Origin: Roseiconus nitratireducens | Lineage (GTDB): Bacteria; Planctomycetota; Planctomycetia; Pirellulales; Pirellulaceae | Reading direction: 5' to 3' | Length of the DNA stretch: 64,000 nt | Assembly: GCF_008629675.1 (NCBI RefSeq) | Contig: NZ_VWOX01000013.1 | Span: 62,001-126,000, forward strand | Translations under genes and position numbers: made by a program | In this document: positions 32,849 to 42,218 of the stretch, piece after piece | Numbering within the stretch: the first letter of the stretch is position 1 | Layout: the number at the start of each line of letters is the position of its first letter | Notes under the pieces: generated by a model | Told to the model about the DNA's origin: nothing | Databases searched by the model: none | Seen by the model: only the letters and a program-made list of their open reading frames with translations

Positions 32849-35734
32849 TCATCCGATGAAATTCGAGTCGTTCAGCGCCTGATCGACGCCCGACTCCGAC
32901 AGCGAGGATCCCGCAGCGGCGGCGGAACTGAACGAGGATTGCGGCGGCTCCGCGATCAAGGCCAGGTCTTCGTTGAAATTCGACTGCCAAATTGGCAAGT
33001 CGGTGGTGAAGATTTGCCCGTCTCCGTTGATATCGGCCGCCGCGTCATAGTTGGCGTCTTGCGGCAACGCATTGAAGGCGGATTGCCAAATCGCCAGATC
33101 GGTGGTGAAGACCTGGCCGTCGCCGTTGATGTCGCCCGGGGAGACATTGAATCGCAAATCCAAGACGCCGCCCGGGCTGCCGTTGCCGTCGCCATCAAGC
33201 GACTGACCCGCCTGGTTCTGCAGGGCATCGCTGACCGCCAGCCGGATTTTGTCGAACCCGATCACGGCTCCCAGTTGCAATTCGGCGGTCTGCGTCGCTG
33301 CGGAGTAGAGAACATTGACCACGGGGATGCCGCCTTGGACGGTTCCCAGGACTTCGAAGTCATTCGCCGTGACGGGGGCCATGTCCTGGTCGAACTGCAC
33401 GTACAACCGATCCATCTGGGAATGTGGCACGGCCAGTTGGTCGCTGAGCTGGATCCCCAATCCGTTTCCGGCACCGACCCCGCCTCCGTCCACCGCGTCG
33501 ATGAAGACCGGGTCCCAGGCGGTGGAGCCGGCGATGACGGCCAGGACTTGTGGCGGGGTTGCGATTTGGGTGACCGCACTATCGGTGTTGTTGGCCGGGT
33601 CGCTGTCCATCATCCCGCCGCCAACGGTCGCGGTCGCATTGACGGTCGTCGACCCGCTTGCTCCCGCGGCGATCTCGGCATCGACGTCGTAAACGACTTG
33701 GTCACCAGGGTACAGGTCCAGCGTCTCGTTGATCGCTCCGGACCCCTGCGTGATGACCGTTCCACGTCCGAACACCACGTAGGTCTGGCCCGCCAGCAAG
33801 ATGCCTCCCGGCGATGCGAAAGGGGCGCCGACCAACACGTCCGCAAAGCCATCGCCGTTGATGTCTCCCGCGGCGCCCACCGCCTCGCCCGACTGTTCCG
33901 CGTCGTTCATGCCTTCGATCACAAAACCGTCGCTGCCGTCCAGATCGGCGAGGACCAACGCGGCGGGAAAGCCGGTGTCGCGGCCGAACAGGACGAAGCT
34001 GCCGCCGGGAATGCTGACGTTGTCGACCGTCGTCGCGGCCATGGAGATCAATGCATCCGCGATTCCGTCTCCGTTGACATCTCCGGCTTCGCTGACACGC
34101 ATCGGATTCGGGTTGGCCTGGGCCGATGTCGTCACCGCCAATCCGTTGGCGCCGTCAAGCGCCGCCAGGTCGACACTGGCGGCCGTTCCCTGTTGCCCAA
34201 ACACGATGTAGCCGCGGCTGCCACCGAGGGATCCGTCGGCGTCAGGTCCCTCCGCGACCATGATGTCGTCGATCCCGTCTGCATTGATGTCCCCCAGTCC
34301 GCTGGCTTCGAACCCGAGTCTTTGCCCAGCTCGGATCCCGATGATTTCCATTCCGTTGTTCCCGTCGATGCCGGTCACGTCGAACGCGGAGGAAAACGCG
34401 GTGTCCCGACCATAGATCACGTATGCCGCCCCCAGTTCGCCGCCGCCGCTGTTGCCTTGCGGTGCGGTGACCAACACGTCGTCAATGTCGTCGCCGTTGA
34501 CGTCACCGACGTTGTCCACCACGGCACCCAGTTCGTCGCCTTCCGACGCCGGTTGCACCACGAATCCGTTGCTGCCGTCCAGCGTCGACAGGTCAAAGGT
34601 CGCGTCGAACGGCATCGATTTTCCAAAGATCACGTAGGCTTGGCCCGCACCGGGACGCACCGGAGCGGTGGCGTCGGCGTTCTTTGCCCCGACCACCACG
34701 TCCTGTATCCCGTCGTCGTTCAGGTCGCCGGCGCCGCTGACACTGAAACCCAACGTGTCGCCGGCGGCCAAGCCGTCGATGCGAAAGCCGTCACTGCCGT
34801 CCAGTGAGGTGGCGTCCAGTTGGGCGGCAAAGCCGGTCGAGGACCCGAAGATCACGACCGCCGATCCCGCCGAATCGCGGCCGCCGGGGCTGGAGCCGGG
34901 GGAGCCGATGATGAAGTCTTGCAAGTTGTCGTCGTTGACATCGCCGACCGCGTCGACGGTCAGTCCGAACCCGGCGGCCGCGTCCAGCCCCGTGACGACA
35001 AAGCCGTTGCTGCCGTCCACGCTGGACAAAGGCAACTGGGCATTGAATCCCGATTCGGTTCCGAACACCACGTACACTTCTCCGGTCGGCATGGCGCCGC
35101 CGCCAGCAAGGTCGGGATCTAACATTCCCACCGCGAAGTCAGACAGGCCGTCGGAATTGACATCTCCGATCCCGCTGACGCTGATGCCGGAAAAGCCTTG
35201 AACCTGAGTTCCCGTGACGACGAATCCGTTTCCGCCGTCCAGTTCCGCCGCTGTCACCGTGGCGGGCTGCGATGGGATGTAGCTGCGCTGCCAAGTCACG
35301 TTTGCCAGTCCGCTGTCAAAATCGACTGACAACTCACTGTCCGGACCCGTGTCGGTGCCCTGGTTGGCAAACTGAATCGTGGACGAAAAGGATGCGCCGG
35401 GGGACAGCGGACCGGCCGGTTGGACGATGGATGCGGACAAATCAATTCCCGCGGCCGCAGCGGGGCCATCGAGCGCAGCGGGGCTATCGAGCAGGGAACC
35501 CGATTCACCTTCGCCGCCGGAGCTGGCGCGCAAGGCGGGGCAGGCTTGGCGTCCTTCGCTGGTCAGCACGACGATGCCCGGCGGGTCGGCCGTATCATCG
35601 GACGACGACGTCAAAACATCGCCGGCCAACAACCGCCTGGTTTCCAAGGCCTCCAATCCGATCCGTCGACAGCGTGGACCGCGACGCCGCCGCTGACGGA
35701 GGCGACCAATGGAGGACGAACGGCGCAGCGACAT
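32849..35734 (-). CDS. Large FG-GAP beta-propeller surface protein with dockerin
   Basis: 961 aa from ATG 35734; the frame extends to 35845. The N-terminus is Arg-rich, then IGLEALETRRLLAGDV, a motif seen at the start of many planctomycete exported proteins. Seven integrin-alpha-like FG-GAP repeats of about 60 residues follow, each with LDGSNGFVV and then GDVNGDGIDDVLVGAP-type calcium loops, enough for a seven-bladed propeller. Two CARDB/DUF11-like segments flank it. The C-terminus has a type I dockerin pair: DINGDGQVFTTDLAIWQ and DINGDGQIFTTDLPIWQ. Expected to be extracellular and calcium-bound, perhaps adhesive. No cohesin is visible nearby. Confidence 0.88.
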   Translation of the reverse strand: MSLRRSSSIGRLRQRRRRGPRCRRIGLEALETRRLLAGDVLTSSSDDTADPPGIVVLTSEGRQACPALRASSGGEGESGSLLDSPAALDGPAAAAGIDLSASIVQPAGPLSPGASFSSTIQFANQGTDTGPDSELSVDFDSGLANVTWQRSYIPSQPATVTAAELDGGNGFVVTGTQVQGFSGISVSGIGDVNSDGLSDFAVGMLDPDLAGGGAMPTGEVYVVFGTESGFNAQLPLSSVDGSNGFVVTGLDAAAGFGLTVDAVGDVNDDNLQDFIIGSPGSSPGGRDSAGSAVVIFGSSTGFAAQLDATSLDGSDGFRIDGLAAGDTLGFSVSGAGDLNDDGIQDVVVGAKNADATAPVRPGAGQAYVIFGKSMPFDATFDLSTLDGSNGFVVQPASEGDELGAVVDNVGDVNGDDIDDVLVTAPQGNSGGGELGAAYVIYGRDTAFSSAFDVTGIDGNNGMEIIGIRAGQRLGFEASGLGDINADGIDDIMVAEGPDADGSLGGSRGYIVFGQQGTAASVDLAALDGANGLAVTTSAQANPNPMRVSEAGDVNGDGIADALISMAATTVDNVSIPGGSFVLFGRDTGFPAALVLADLDGSDGFVIEGMNDAEQSGEAVGAAGDINGDGFADVLVGAPFASPGGILLAGQTYVVFGRGTVITQGSGAINETLDLYPGDQVVYDVDAEIAAGASGSTTVNATATVGGGMMDSDPANNTDSAVTQIATPPQVLAVIAGSTAWDPVFIDAVDGGGVGAGNGLGIQLSDQLAVPHSQMDRLYVQFDQDMAPVTANDFEVLGTVQGGIPVVNVLYSAATQTAELQLGAVIGFDKIRLAVSDALQNQAGQSLDGDGNGSPGGVLDLRFNVSPGDINGDGQVFTTDLAIWQSAFNALPQDANYDAAADINGDGQIFTTDLPIWQSNFNEDLALIAEPPQSSFSSAAAAGSSLSESGVDQALNDSNFIG

Positions 35735-36003
35735 CAGAGTGGGTCTCGGGAGAAGAAGAAGAGCCGTGGCAGATGAACCGAATACGCCGGTGGGACGCTG
35801 AATCTGCGGCACGCTGGCGGCCTGACGGTAACCGGAGCGCGCCACGGTGTCAAATTGCGCGCATCCCGGGACAAACCGGCCTGCAGCGGAGGCGAATCGT
35901 CCTTTAGCCGTCGTGCCGGTCCAGCCGGCATCGGACGGGCCGACGGCGGGTCTGGACCCTGAGCACCCTCTTCACCAACCCGCTTGCGGGTTCGGTTCGC
36001 CGG

Positions 36004-36918
36004 TCAGAGTCGGCTGAGCAATTCGCTCTTCTTGGCCGCGAATTCTTCTTCGCTGATGTATCCCTTGTCACGCAGTCCGCCCAGGCGTTCCAGCGTGGCA
36101 ATCACGTCCTCGCCGTTGCCGGCTGCCGTTTCAGGCGGTGACGCGACTGCCGACGAACGGTTCGCTTCCCCGGCGGGTCCCTGAGAAGACACCGGCGATG
36201 CTTCAGTTGCGTTGGCGGTGTCCGCTGCGTTGGGCGGGTCGGCCGGCGTGGGGCTTGATGTCGACGCTTGGGGCGCTGACTGCGGCACTCCGTCGCGCAT
36301 TACCACCGGCAAGGTCGACAAATCGACGGTGCCGTACTGGCTGGTGAAAGTGATCGACGGGCTACCGCCTTGCTGCTGTCCGAAACCGCCGATCTGGTGG
36401 TCCAGCGTGTCGTACACCCAGGGCCGGCCGCCGGTGTTCACCGCCAGACGATGTGAATTGGCGAAGTAAGCGTACCGCGTGTTGTTCTGCGCGCCCGTCG
36501 CGCTGGGCACGCCCAATTCCTGCGGCCACCAATTCGTACTCGGATCGGGGACAAACAGGTCATTGGCGGATCCCGGATTGCCTGCTGCCTGCGACTGAGA
36601 TCCAGAACCGCTTTGGCTTTGAGACTGGAAGCTGCCGGAGAACGGAGTCTGTTGGTGGTTGGCCAGTTCGTTGGCCAAGTCACTACAGAGCTTGTTGACC
36701 AAGTTCTTCAAATGATTGTTGAACAGGTCGCTGACCATCGTCATCCCGCCGCGCATCCATTGGCCGGAACCCATGAATTCGGGGTGATTGAATTGGGCCA
36801 TGGAGCCGTTGCCGTTGTAGACGGCAATCAACATATGGGTGACCGCATCGGTGGACAGTCCGTAGCGGTTGGATAGTGATTGAACCAGTTGTTGGCCGGA
36901 TTCTGAAAGTTGAGGCAT
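36004..36918 (-). CDS. SHOCT-domain protein with low-complexity middle
   Basis: 304 aa from ATG 36918; upstream frame unused. Residues 1-90 are helical (LSESGQQLVQSLSNRYGLSTDAVTHMLIAVYNGNG), then a Gln/Ser/Gly-rich stretch, a segment with WWPQELG and RPWVYDTLDHQIGGFG, and a Pro/Ala/Ser linker. The last about 35 residues, IATLERLGGLRDKGYISEEEFAAKKSELLSRL, are a SHOCT domain, a short oligomerisation/anchoring module often at protein ends. No signal peptide or membrane helix. Function unknown. Confidence 0.8.
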   Translation of the reverse strand: MPQLSESGQQLVQSLSNRYGLSTDAVTHMLIAVYNGNGSMAQFNHPEFMGSGQWMRGGMTMVSDLFNNHLKNLVNKLCSDLANELANHQQTPFSGSFQSQSQSGSGSQSQAAGNPGSANDLFVPDPSTNWWPQELGVPSATGAQNNTRYAYFANSHRLAVNTGGRPWVYDTLDHQIGGFGQQQGGSPSITFTSQYGTVDLSTLPVVMRDGVPQSAPQASTSSPTPADPPNAADTANATEASPVSSQGPAGEANRSSAVASPPETAAGNGEDVIATLERLGGLRDKGYISEEEFAAKKSELLSRL

Positions 36919-37416
36919 GTTGCAACGTGATTGGTCGAGTGGGCCAGGGAAAATGCCCGAAGGGGAGGCCGTTGGCCGTTCGGGAAAACAAAGGGGCTTG
37001 CGCTTCCGCACTCGGGCATCTTCGCCACAACGCAAGGATCGAATTGGTCGTGCCGTCCGACGTCCGTCGCGTCGGGTTCGGTCTGCCACCGGAGAATCGC
37101 TTCCTACCGCAGTGGGCGGGAATCGTGGGGGGCTCGATCCAGTCAAGTTATCGCCCTGAACCGGCAAACGATCAAGGACGTTTTTTGAGCATTCTGCTCC
37201 CGGTCGGATTACACTCCATTTTGTCTTCACCGTGCTTTCCGATGGGTTCCCGGCCTGGCTCGCGGTTTGGCTCCCGGTCTGTTGTTGCGGTCGCCACGGG
37301 GCTGCGCCGGGTTGGAAGCATTTGTGGCAGGCTGCCTGGCTGTCGGTTGGCGGCCCGCACCGTGATTCTGAGACGAGCGAGCGATTTCAGGGGCAAGCTT
37401 CCGCCGGCGTGTGACC

Positions 37417-37761
37417 ATGATCGACTACCACACTTACCACCACGAAACCTATCCCGACGTCCTGGTGATCGAGGCGTTGGGAAAGCTGGACCTGACGACC
37501 GCCGATTTTCTGCTCGATTGCATGCACGGCATGATCGCCCGCGGCGAACACAAGATCGTACTCGACTGCAGTGATCTGGAGTCGATCACCAGTGTGGGCC
37601 TGGGAGTCATGGTGCGTGCGAACAGCCGCCTGAAAAAGAAGGGCGGCGCGCTGGCGGTCGCCGGTGCCACCGGCATCGTGGCCGAAGTGTTGAAGATCGT
37701 TCACTTCGACAAACTGTTCCACCTGTTTCCCGATGTCGATCAGGCGGCGGCTTCTCTGTAG
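37417..37761 (+). CDS. STAS-domain anti-sigma factor antagonist-like protein
   Basis: 114 aa from ATG 37417; a GTG at 37411 adds two residues. Single STAS domain: VLVIEALGKLDLTTADFLLDCMHGMI, then KIVLDCSDLESITSVGLGVMVRANSRLKKKGGALAVAGA. The Ser in DLESITSVGLG sits where SpoIIAA/RsbV are phosphorylated. Such proteins bind and sequester anti-sigma kinases in partner-switching regulation. No anti-sigma factor or phosphatase is adjacent, so the partner is unknown. Confidence 0.9.
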   Translation: MIDYHTYHHETYPDVLVIEALGKLDLTTADFLLDCMHGMIARGEHKIVLDCSDLESITSVGLGVMVRANSRLKKKGGALAVAGATGIVAEVLKIVHFDKLFHLFPDVDQAAASL

Positions 37762-37804
37762 TCGGCCATCATCTCCGTCTGACGAGCGCCGACTCGCAGG
37801 CGAT

Positions 37805-39115
37805 TCACTCGCCCGAGGTCAGTTCCGCGCACACCAATTCTTCGTCGTTGCGGGCAAAAACCTTGCCGTCCGCGATGGCCGGATGAGCCCAGACGACCCC
37901 GTCGCGCCGTTTCAGTTGTTGCGTCGTCGGTTGAATCAGCTGTGACCTCGAGCGAATTTCGATTCCTTCCGGTGACAACGTGGTCATCAACAGTTCGCCG
38001 CGGTCGTTCAGCATGATCTCGTCGTTGCCGTTTCGGATGATGTGCACGGTCGCCCAACGCGCTTTGGGAACGACGGAGAGATCTTCCCAGATGCGATCAC
38101 CCGTTTTCAGGTCCAAGCATCGAAATTCTCCGTAGCTGTCGGCCCCGTAGATGTAGTCGCCTTTGATGATCGGTCCGGAGATCATCGCGTGCAGCGCATC
38201 CGTGTTGCGTTCGTCGATGCCGATTCGCCGCCACAGTTGCTTTGCCGCCGGCCGCGTCTGGTCCAATTCGATCAACAGGGAACCGTCGTAAAACGAGGAC
38301 ACAAAAAGCTTGTCACCGCGGACCGCTGGTGTCGGCACGCCGATCGGCATATTGCGGGGTTTCATTTCGATCGACCAGAACACTTTGCCGGTTGCGGGGT
38401 CCAGCCCGCTGACGCTGGCGCCGGTCCAGCACACCACCACGTCTTGTTGCCCCTGGCGGATCAAGATCGGTGCGCTGTAACCGGCTGGCTCGTCGAGCGC
38501 TTGCCAACGCTGCTTTCCGGTCTCCCGGTCCAACGCGACCAGGCACGCCTCGCCCTCCCCGGCTGCGACTTGAATCACCAGGTCTTGATAGACCAGGGGA
38601 GCCGCGGTGATTCCCCAGATTGGCATCCGCGCATCGTAATCCTGCTGCAGATCGCGGCTCCACTTCAGTTCACCGGTTTCGGCGTCCAAGCAGCACATCA
38701 TGCCCATGCCGCCGACGGCGATGGCTTGACCGCGATCGACCGTGACCGCCGCGCGGGGACCGGACGCCTGGTAGCCAATCGAATACTCCACCGGGTAGGC
38801 ATGTTGCCAAAGCAATTCGCCGGTGTCGGCGGAAAAACACAAGACGCGTTCTTGCACCTCCGAACCCTGGCCGCTGCGATCGGTCAAATAAACCCGACCG
38901 TTGGCGATCGTGGGGCCGCTGTATCCGGGACCGACCGGAGTGGACCACTTTCGCGGCAAGGGGCCTTCGGGAAGCGATCGGGGCAGATCGTCATCCTGAA
39001 TGGTTGCATCGCGACCGACGCCCCGCCATTGCGGCCAGTCCTCGGCGACCGCCGACGCGGAAGCGAGTGTCAGCAGACCCAGCGTGCAGAAGATTCGGCG
39101 GTGAAAGTGATTCAT
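37805..39115 (-). CDS. Secreted PQQ-like beta-propeller protein
   Basis: 436 aa from ATG 39115. The signal peptide is RRIFCTLGLLTLASASAVAE, followed by DWPQWRGVGRDATI, the standard start of planctomycete PQQ-repeat (BamB-like) proteins. Repeats include VLCFSADTGELLWQHAYP, CLDAETGELKWSRDL, VALDRETGKQRWQAL and CLDLKTGDRIWEDL. No cofactor or catalytic signature is visible, so a periplasmic scaffold or binding role is likely. It is a paralogue of the propeller at 7150-8340. Confidence 0.9.
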   Translation of the reverse strand: MNHFHRRIFCTLGLLTLASASAVAEDWPQWRGVGRDATIQDDDLPRSLPEGPLPRKWSTPVGPGYSGPTIANGRVYLTDRSGQGSEVQERVLCFSADTGELLWQHAYPVEYSIGYQASGPRAAVTVDRGQAIAVGGMGMMCCLDAETGELKWSRDLQQDYDARMPIWGITAAPLVYQDLVIQVAAGEGEACLVALDRETGKQRWQALDEPAGYSAPILIRQGQQDVVVCWTGASVSGLDPATGKVFWSIEMKPRNMPIGVPTPAVRGDKLFVSSFYDGSLLIELDQTRPAAKQLWRRIGIDERNTDALHAMISGPIIKGDYIYGADSYGEFRCLDLKTGDRIWEDLSVVPKARWATVHIIRNGNDEIMLNDRGELLMTTLSPEGIEIRSRSQLIQPTTQQLKRRDGVVWAHPAIADGKVFARNDEELVCAELTSGE

Positions 39116-39404
39116 GGTTGCCTTCGGTAAGGGTGCAGGCCGGCGAAGTTTGGGCAATGGGCAGCCGCGAGGATCGGCCGCCGGTGGCGTCTCATCCTAG
39201 CGAATCAAGCCGTAGGCGCGCGGAACATCCGCCCAGCGGTCGGCGAGCAAGGCCAGAAGCTTTTGATTTCTGGGAGGCGTCGAATCGAATGGGGCCCACT
39301 GACTGGCGGGGCCGCTGACGGACGGGGCCTACTGACTGGCGGGACCCGCTGACGGACCGTGGCCACGGGCGAATTCTCTGGAGGTCCGTGGAATCGGAAA
39401 GCCG

Positions 39405-39447
39405 CGAAAAGAAAAAACGCGGGCCCCGACCGGAACGCGGGCCCGCG
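39405..39447 (-). terminator. Strong Rho-independent terminator without an assigned gene
   Basis: A 9-bp perfect GC stem, CGCGGGCCC (39418-39426) with GGGCCCGCG (39439-39447), is followed on the minus strand by TTTTTTCTTTT. This is one of the two best terminators in the window, yet no minus-strand gene ends just before it. It implies a short minus transcript from about 39450-39720. Confidence 0.8.
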
Positions 39448-39512
39448 CTTCACACAGATGATCCGTCCAGGTTGATGAGTCCTCGCGTCATGCCGACCGA
39501 TCATTGTTCGGC

Positions 39513-39683
39513 GGACATCGACGTGCCTCCGACCGAATTCGTGAATCGGGTCGATGGCCTTTCTCGGCGGCCTTTCCCGGCAACGCGAGTGGTTAACTTG
39601 ATGTAAGGCGAGTTGTAGCGATCGCTTGGCTGGCGGGAATCGGGGTGTGGCCCCGAAATCGTCGGATTCACGAAATCTTTGCG
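39513..39683 (-). CDS. Possible small protein upstream of the orphan terminator
   Basis: About 56 codons from a GTG, ending TSMSAEQ and TGA. The product is basic (RYNSPYIKLTTRVAGKGRRE) with no recognised domain. An internal ATG preceded by GGAGG would give only a five-residue peptide, MSAEQ. The frame is short enough to be chance; it is listed only because a strong terminator follows within about 70 nt. An RNA gene is an equally good explanation. Confidence 0.2.
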
Positions 39684-40063
39684 CCGACAGCGGTGGTAGG
39701 CTCACCGAAGAGCTCACGGCAAGCGGTTTCGCGAGGCGAAAGTCTGGGGGGCAAAACAGTTTTCCTTGCGTCGCTGATGGGGTTTTGAGCCAATCTCGCG
39801 TGGAATCAAGCGAATTTGGTGGTCAAATGGAGGCTGCGTGGCCATCGCTCGAAACCATCGTTGACCCGATGCGTACGGTATTTGCAGCACCGCCAACAAA
39901 CAGGATTCCCCTGCCAACCCGGACGTGTCGGCTGACGGCGTTACAATCATCGCGCGGCAGGACAGGTGCGGGTGGGGGAAGGGGCCAGTGCAAAGTTGGT
40001 CCGCAAAACCTGGTCCGCGAAGCTTTGTGGGCCAGATTCCGTCATCGAAAAACTGAGCAAACC

Positions 40064-41227
40064 ATGTCCGGCTCTTTCAAAATCGCGAAGCTTTTCGGCA
40101 TCGACGTCTTCGTTCACTGGTCGTTCTTTCTGCTATTGCTGTGGATCGGCTGGAGCACGTCACGCAGCGGCGGGGACGCGGCGCAAGTTCTGGTGGGGCT
40201 GGCGACCGTGCTGGCTCTGTTTGGCTGCGTGGTGTTGCATGAACTCGGACACGCCTTGACGGCGCGACGTTTCGGCATCGGCACCACGGACATCACGCTC
40301 CTTCCGATCGGTGGCGTCGCACGTTTGGAGCGGATGCCGAAGAATCCGGTGCAGGAATTCTGGGTCGCGATCGCGGGGCCCGCGGTCAATGTCGCCATCG
40401 CCGCGGTGCTGTTGGTGGTGATGGTGCTGCTGGGGCGGTCGAATTTCGCCAGTGCGGACGCTCTGACAGGGAACTCGATTTTGGCCAACCTGTTCACGAT
40501 CAATCTGGTCCTGGTGATCTTCAACATGTTGCCGGCGTTTCCGATGGACGGCGGGCGCGTCCTGCGGGCGCTGCTGGCCATGAAGATGAACTACGTCAGT
40601 GCCACCGAAACGGCGGCGTTGGTGGGCAAGTTGATGGCCGTGCTGTTTGCCGTGATCGGAATCTATGCCAATCCGTTGCTGCTGTTCATCGCCTTGTTCG
40701 TGTTTCTAGGTGCCAGCGGCGAAGTTCGGATGGCGAAGATGGGCGAGTGGATCGGCAATCTGACCGTCGACAAAGCGATGATGACGCAGTTTCGCACGTT
40801 CTCACCGGACGAACCGTTGGCTTCGGTGGTTGACGAATTGATTTCGGGATCCCAAGTGGATTTTCCGGTTTGCCAGGAGGGCCATTTCGTCGGGATGTTT
40901 CGTCGGTCCGATTTGCCCGGTGCGATTGAGACGCACGGGCATGAATCCACGATCGCCAACCTGATCGACCGAGACTGCTTGACGGCCACGCCCGACGGAT
41001 CCTTGGAGCATCTTGTCAGCAAAATGCAAAGCACTGGTGTCGGATCGGTTCCGGTCCTTCAGGGGGATCGGGTCGTCGGATTGGTGTCGCAGGAGAACAT
41101 CAACGAACTCGTGATGATTCGATCGGCTGCGGCAAATCACCGAGACCAGGTTCGGGATCGCCAATCGGCGGGACAGCCGAACTCCACACCCGTCCGTGAT
41201 GCTTCTTCAACGAACACGGTTGTCTAG
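40064..41227 (+). CDS. M50 site-2 protease with CBS domains
   Basis: 387 aa from ATG 40064. Intramembrane zinc metalloprotease: helix FFLLLLWIGWSTS, HELGHALTARRFG (His59, Glu60, His63) in a membrane segment, GGVARLERMPKNPVQEFWVAIAGPAVN, and the third ligand region FNMLPAFPMDGGRVLRALL. The C-terminal about 150 residues are two CBS domains (VDKAMMTQFRTFSPDEPLASV, then GVGSVPVLQGDRVVGLVSQENI), which may sense adenine nucleotides. This is the Rv0359/SpoIVFB-like CBS branch of M50. Substrate unknown; no sigma/anti-sigma pair adjoins it. Confidence 0.93.
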   Translation: MSGSFKIAKLFGIDVFVHWSFFLLLLWIGWSTSRSGGDAAQVLVGLATVLALFGCVVLHELGHALTARRFGIGTTDITLLPIGGVARLERMPKNPVQEFWVAIAGPAVNVAIAAVLLVVMVLLGRSNFASADALTGNSILANLFTINLVLVIFNMLPAFPMDGGRVLRALLAMKMNYVSATETAALVGKLMAVLFAVIGIYANPLLLFIALFVFLGASGEVRMAKMGEWIGNLTVDKAMMTQFRTFSPDEPLASVVDELISGSQVDFPVCQEGHFVGMFRRSDLPGAIETHGHESTIANLIDRDCLTATPDGSLEHLVSKMQSTGVGSVPVLQGDRVVGLVSQENINELVMIRSAAANHRDQVRDRQSAGQPNSTPVRDASSTNTVV

Positions 41228-41486
41228 CTGGGTAGCATACCCTGGCCGACGTGGCGAATCGCTTTGCATCCGTCTCGTCGTTGCCGCGTGTTGCCCGTTG
41301 AAGCTCAGCAAGTCGCCCGTGTAAGCGACTGTGACGTGAACGGGCGCCCCCATGACTTGCCGGTCCTTCGCGAGACATCGGTTTGTTCGATGTGCTTAGC
41401 CAGAAGGTTCCGCGTCGGCAATTGTTTCGCCGCGACGTCATTGGTGGAGGACGGCCGATTTCTTTGTCTCATTTCGCTGGTTATCG

Positions 41487-42218
41487 ATGAATCAATCCAT
41501 CACTCCGCACACGCTGATTGTCGGCGGCAGCCACGGCATCAGTTTTGAACTTGTCAAAGCGTTGCTCGCGGCAGGCGGCCGTGTCACGGCGCTGAGCCGC
41601 ACCGAGGGGCAGTTGAGCGAGGAAGGGCTGTTGGGAGACGAGTCGTTGCAGCATCTGCGTTATGACGTCTTGCAGGACGAATGGCCGGCCGATCAGATTC
41701 CTGATTCTTTGACAGGATTTGTTTATTGCCCAGGGACGATCAATCTGGGAGCGGTCCGCAGCGTCAAGGCCGATGCATTGCGGGCGGATTTGGAACTCAA
41801 TGCCGTGGGAGCCTTGCAGACTTTTCAAGCGGTGTTGCGCCCGTTGAAAGCGTCGGGCGCGGGAAGCGCTGTGTTCTTCTCCACGGTCGCGGTGGACCAT
41901 GGGATCGCGATGCACAGCTACGTCGCGGCCGCGAAAGGGGCGTTGCAGGCGATGGCGAAGACTTGGGCAGCCGAGTTGGCGCCGCGTGTTCGAGTGAACT
42001 GCGTCGCACCGGCCTTGACCGATACGCCGTTGGCGTCGGGCCTGTTGAGCGATGAAGGCAGCCGCAAGACGTTGGCCAAAAAATACCCGCTGGGGCGGCT
42101 CGGCAGTCCGGTGGACATGGCCTCGGCGGCCGCCTTCCTGCTGTCACCGCAGAACAGTTGGATCACCGGCCAGGTGATCGGCGTCGACGGCGGGATGTCT
42201 TCGATCGTGGCGTTGTAG
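41487..42218 (+). CDS. Atypical SDR-family protein
   Basis: 243 aa. Rossmann-fold SDR by overall pattern, ending ITGQVIGVDGGMSSIV. The cofactor loop reads GGSHGISFEL rather than TGxxxGIG, NNAG is replaced by YCPGTIN, and the active-site segment MHSYVAAAKGAL places Tyr five, not four, residues before Lys. The Ser of VFFSTVAV is present. It may belong to the branch of SDR relatives with HxxxAAAK, some of which lack the usual catalytic Tyr. Oxidoreductase activity should not be assumed. Confidence 0.85.
   Translation: MNQSITPHTLIVGGSHGISFELVKALLAAGGRVTALSRTEGQLSEEGLLGDESLQHLRYDVLQDEWPADQIPDSLTGFVYCPGTINLGAVRSVKADALRADLELNAVGALQTFQAVLRPLKASGAGSAVFFSTVAVDHGIAMHSYVAAAKGALQAMAKTWAAELAPRVRVNCVAPALTDTPLASGLLSDEGSRKTLAKKYPLGRLGSPVDMASAAAFLLSPQNSWITGQVIGVDGGMSSIVAL

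Larger units (their letters stand above)
39116..40063. other. 0.95-kb stretch with an orphan terminator
   Basis: No well-supported gene lies between the propeller (minus) and the M50 protease (plus). It holds a strong minus-strand terminator at 39405-39447 and, just upstream of it, a possible 56-codon minus frame (about 39513-39683) starting GTG. The long plus frame into the M50 gene before 40064 looks non-coding. Confidence 0.5.
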
